Below are positions 8,109 to 9,025 of a DNA stretch of 9,025 bases, one piece after another. A model generated the notes under the pieces. It was not told where the DNA came from. It was given only the letters and a program-made list of their open reading frames with translations, and ran no database searches. Source of the stretch: JBQCEE01 sp051960575 (GTDB taxonomy: Bacteria > Actinomycetota > Actinomycetes > Mycobacteriales > Jatrophihabitantaceae); assembly GCF_051960575.1 (NCBI RefSeq), contig NZ_JBQCEE010000430.1, positions 1 to 9,025 of the forward strand, read 5' to 3'. Every line of letters begins with the position of its first letter. The first letter of the stretch is position 1. The translations under genes and the position numbers were made by a program.

Positions 8109-8129
8109 GCCGACCGGACGGCCGATCAG
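8105..8129. terminator. Candidate bidirectional hairpin between convergent VOC and cupin genes
   Basis: CTGAGCCG (8105-8112), loop ACCGGA, CGGC (8119-8122), a 3-nt bulge CGA, then TCAG (8126-8129). The stem takes in both genes' TGA stop codons and fills the entire 17-bp gap. It has no U-tract. Because it is symmetric it could end transcription from both sides, but the bulge and short inner stem make it weak. Confidence 0.3.
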
Positions 8130-8572
8130 CCCAGCTGGAACTCCGCGGCAAATCCGCAGACGACCTCGTAGACGTCGGCAGGGTCGGGACGCCAGTCGTG
8201 GTCGTGCGCCACCTGCCACACCGCGCAGAACATCTCGTCGGTCCGTAGCGCGGGGCTCGTACGCCACCGCAAGACGGCCTCGACGTCGCCCTCGTTGAAC
8301 ATCTGGTGCCGCTGCCCCGGCGCCACCGAGAACGACGTCCCCTGCTCGGCCACGAACGTCTCCCCGTCCCGGACGACCGTGAGCGCCCCGGTGAGCACGG
8401 TGAACTCCTCGGTCTGCGACGGGTGGTGGTGCACGGGAGGCCGCGGGCCGTGCGGAGGGTAGGTCGACTCGACCTCGACGTAGGCACCGTCGGTCGAGGC
8501 CGCCGTCGCGGTGAACGTCGTGCGGGTACCACTGGCAGGGTTCTCCAGCACGAGACCTGGCTCCGGACGCAT
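8126..8572 (-). CDS. Single-domain cupin protein
   Basis: A 148-residue protein with one conserved cupin barrel. Motif 1 is PPVHHHPSQTEEFTVLTGALTV (46-66): His48 and His50, with Glu55 or Glu56, give the usual metal-binding HxH..E set. Motif 2 is GTSFSVAPGQRHQMFN (78-93), with His89 as the last ligand. The C-terminal part (~105-148) is helical-looking, with aromatics and an HDHDW segment (123-127). Cupins of this size include isomerases, dioxygenases and non-enzymatic sensors; function cannot be assigned. ATG at 8570-8572 was chosen because AGGG lies 9 nt upstream; an in-frame TTG at 8579-8581 would add three residues. A plausible promoter lies ~50 bp upstream on the same strand. Confidence 0.88.
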   Translation of the reverse strand: MRPEPGLVLENPASGTRTTFTATAASTDGAYVEVESTYPPHGPRPPVHHHPSQTEEFTVLTGALTVVRDGETFVAEQGTSFSVAPGQRHQMFNEGDVEAVLRWRTSPALRTDEMFCAVWQVAHDHDWRPDPADVYEVVCGFAAEFQLG

Positions 8573-8619
8573 GACGCTCAACCCTGTCCCTTCGATGTCA
8601 CGACGGTGATCAGGGCGGC

Positions 8620-8649
8620 ATCGTCGAGTGCCACGTCATGCCGTGTCAA
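8620..8649 (-). promoter_or_regulatory. Predicted promoter of the cupin gene
   Basis: On the minus strand a perfect TTGACA (8644-8649) is followed after 18 bp by GACGAT (8620-8625), which keeps the A2 and T6 positions of the -10 box. The distance to the chosen ATG (8572) leaves a leader of about 40 nt. The -35 is strong and the -10 weak. Confidence 0.45.
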
Positions 8650-8789
8650 GACCGCTCGTCGCATGCAACCGGGCACACCGACCGCGCCGAGGCGGTCGAT
8701 GCGCTCGACCCGCCGGGATGGTCATGCTGCTGATGCGGAGACGTCGTTCTCGGGCGGTCGATGGCGTCGGCCCGCCGGGTGCGACGACA

Positions 8790-8809
8790 GCACCCCTCGC
8801 TCGGGGCGC
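8790..8809 (-). terminator. Hairpin after the HNH nuclease gene
   Basis: On the minus strand GCGCCCC, loop GAGCGA, GGGGTGC: a 7-bp stem with one G-U wobble, beginning 2 nt after the stop codon of the HNH gene (8812-8814). There is no clear U-tract. Placement right after the stop makes it a good terminator candidate. Confidence 0.45.
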
Positions 8810-8811
8810 GA

Positions 8812-9025
8812 TCAGTCGAGGTCGGGGTCGTTGTCGGTGTCGATGCCGGTGAGGTCGGTGGGGTCGAGGCGGCGGCGGAGCCGGTTGAACCTGGGTGCCC
8901 GTTCGGGGTCGAGCCAGGCTGGTGGTCGCCAGCCGACCCTGCCGTTGACCATGACCGGTTCCCAGCCGTGGGTTCGGGCCCAGCGGTGGTGGAACACGCA
9001 GGCCAGGTGCCCGTCGTCGACGCTG
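8812..9025 (-). CDS. C-terminal end of a DUF222/13E12-type HNH endonuclease (partial)
   Basis: The window edge cuts this gene; 70 C-terminal residues are visible and no start is present (a GTG at 8995-8997 lies inside the domain). The reading shows the second half of an HNH finger: HLACVFHHRWARTHGW, with the Cys, the His-His pair and a further His, followed by VNGRVGWRPPAWLDPERAPRFN. This matches the usual ending of actinobacterial 13E12-repeat (DUF222) HNH nucleases, where the nuclease motif is followed by a Trp/Pro-rich strand and a PPxWLDP.xxPRxN block. The last dozen residues are Asp-rich (GIDTDNDPDLD). These genes occur in many copies in actinobacterial genomes; their role is unsettled. 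The missing N-terminal DUF222 region lies beyond the window. Confidence 0.75.
   Translation of the reverse strand, partial: SVDDGHLACVFHHRWARTHGWEPVMVNGRVGWRPPAWLDPERAPRFNRLRRRLDPTDLTGIDTDNDPDLD

Larger units (their letters stand above)
8582..8811. other. Intergenic region between the cupin and HNH nuclease genes
   Basis: About 230 bp without a gene I can support. An open frame on the plus strand (8628-8852) is Arg-rich, lacks a Shine-Dalgarno and resembles no family. The segment holds a predicted cupin promoter at its left and a terminator-like hairpin for the HNH gene at its right; nothing else is recognised between. Confidence 0.5.

Noticed and set aside
8573..8581. TTG start three codons upstream for the cupin
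   Set aside because: Possible, but the ATG at 8572 has better-spaced AGGG and is the more common start type.
8628..8852. A 74-codon plus-strand frame between the cupin and HNH genes
   Set aside because: No Shine-Dalgarno, Arg-rich composition and no family resemblance; it runs antisense into the HNH gene.

Overview
The window is very GC-rich with strong G/C third-position bias, and it carries families typical of high-GC Gram-positive bacteria: an LpqI/NagZ-like GH3 lipoprotein, an NlpC/P60 hydrolase with a Pro-Thr linker, and a DUF222/13E12-type HNH nuclease end. I read it as the chromosome of an actinomycete; the genus cannot be fixed from this stretch. I see no insertion sequence, CRISPR array, tRNA or rRNA.

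Layout. Positions 1-225 hold no supported gene, only a GC-rich leader able to form hairpins. It precedes a 62-residue single-pass membrane protein (226-414, +). That small gene converges on, and overlaps by 50 bp, the 3' end of a large four-gene operon on the minus strand (5801 down to 365): LemA family protein, M48/HtpX-like membrane metalloprotease, GH3 beta-N-acetylhexosaminidase-like lipoprotein, and an MgtA-type P-type Mg2+ ATPase. Two of its junctions overlap (TGATG and GTGA) and the third is 9 nt, so the four are probably co-transcribed and translationally coupled. Divergent from it, after a 271-bp intergenic region, is a secreted NlpC/P60 hydrolase with three IPT/TIG domains and a Pro-Thr linker (6073-7695, +). 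A small VOC/glyoxalase-fold protein follows 50 bp later (7746-8108, +), with its own likely promoter and a MarR-type inverted repeat. It converges on a cupin (8126-8572, -). After a 239-bp gap the right edge cuts an HNH nuclease gene (from 8812, -).

How they may work together. The left and central part reads as a cell-envelope module: a peptidoglycan-sugar hydrolase, a peptidoglycan peptidase, a membrane-protein quality-control pair (LemA plus M48) and a Mg2+ importer. The VOC and cupin genes look like separate small metabolic or detoxification genes. Most genes belong to known families. The less ordinary points are the convergent overlap in which each gene's terminator-like hairpin lies inside the other gene's coding sequence, the coupling of mgtA to envelope genes, the altered catalytic motifs in the GH3 protein and ATPase, and the operator-promoter in front of the VOC gene.
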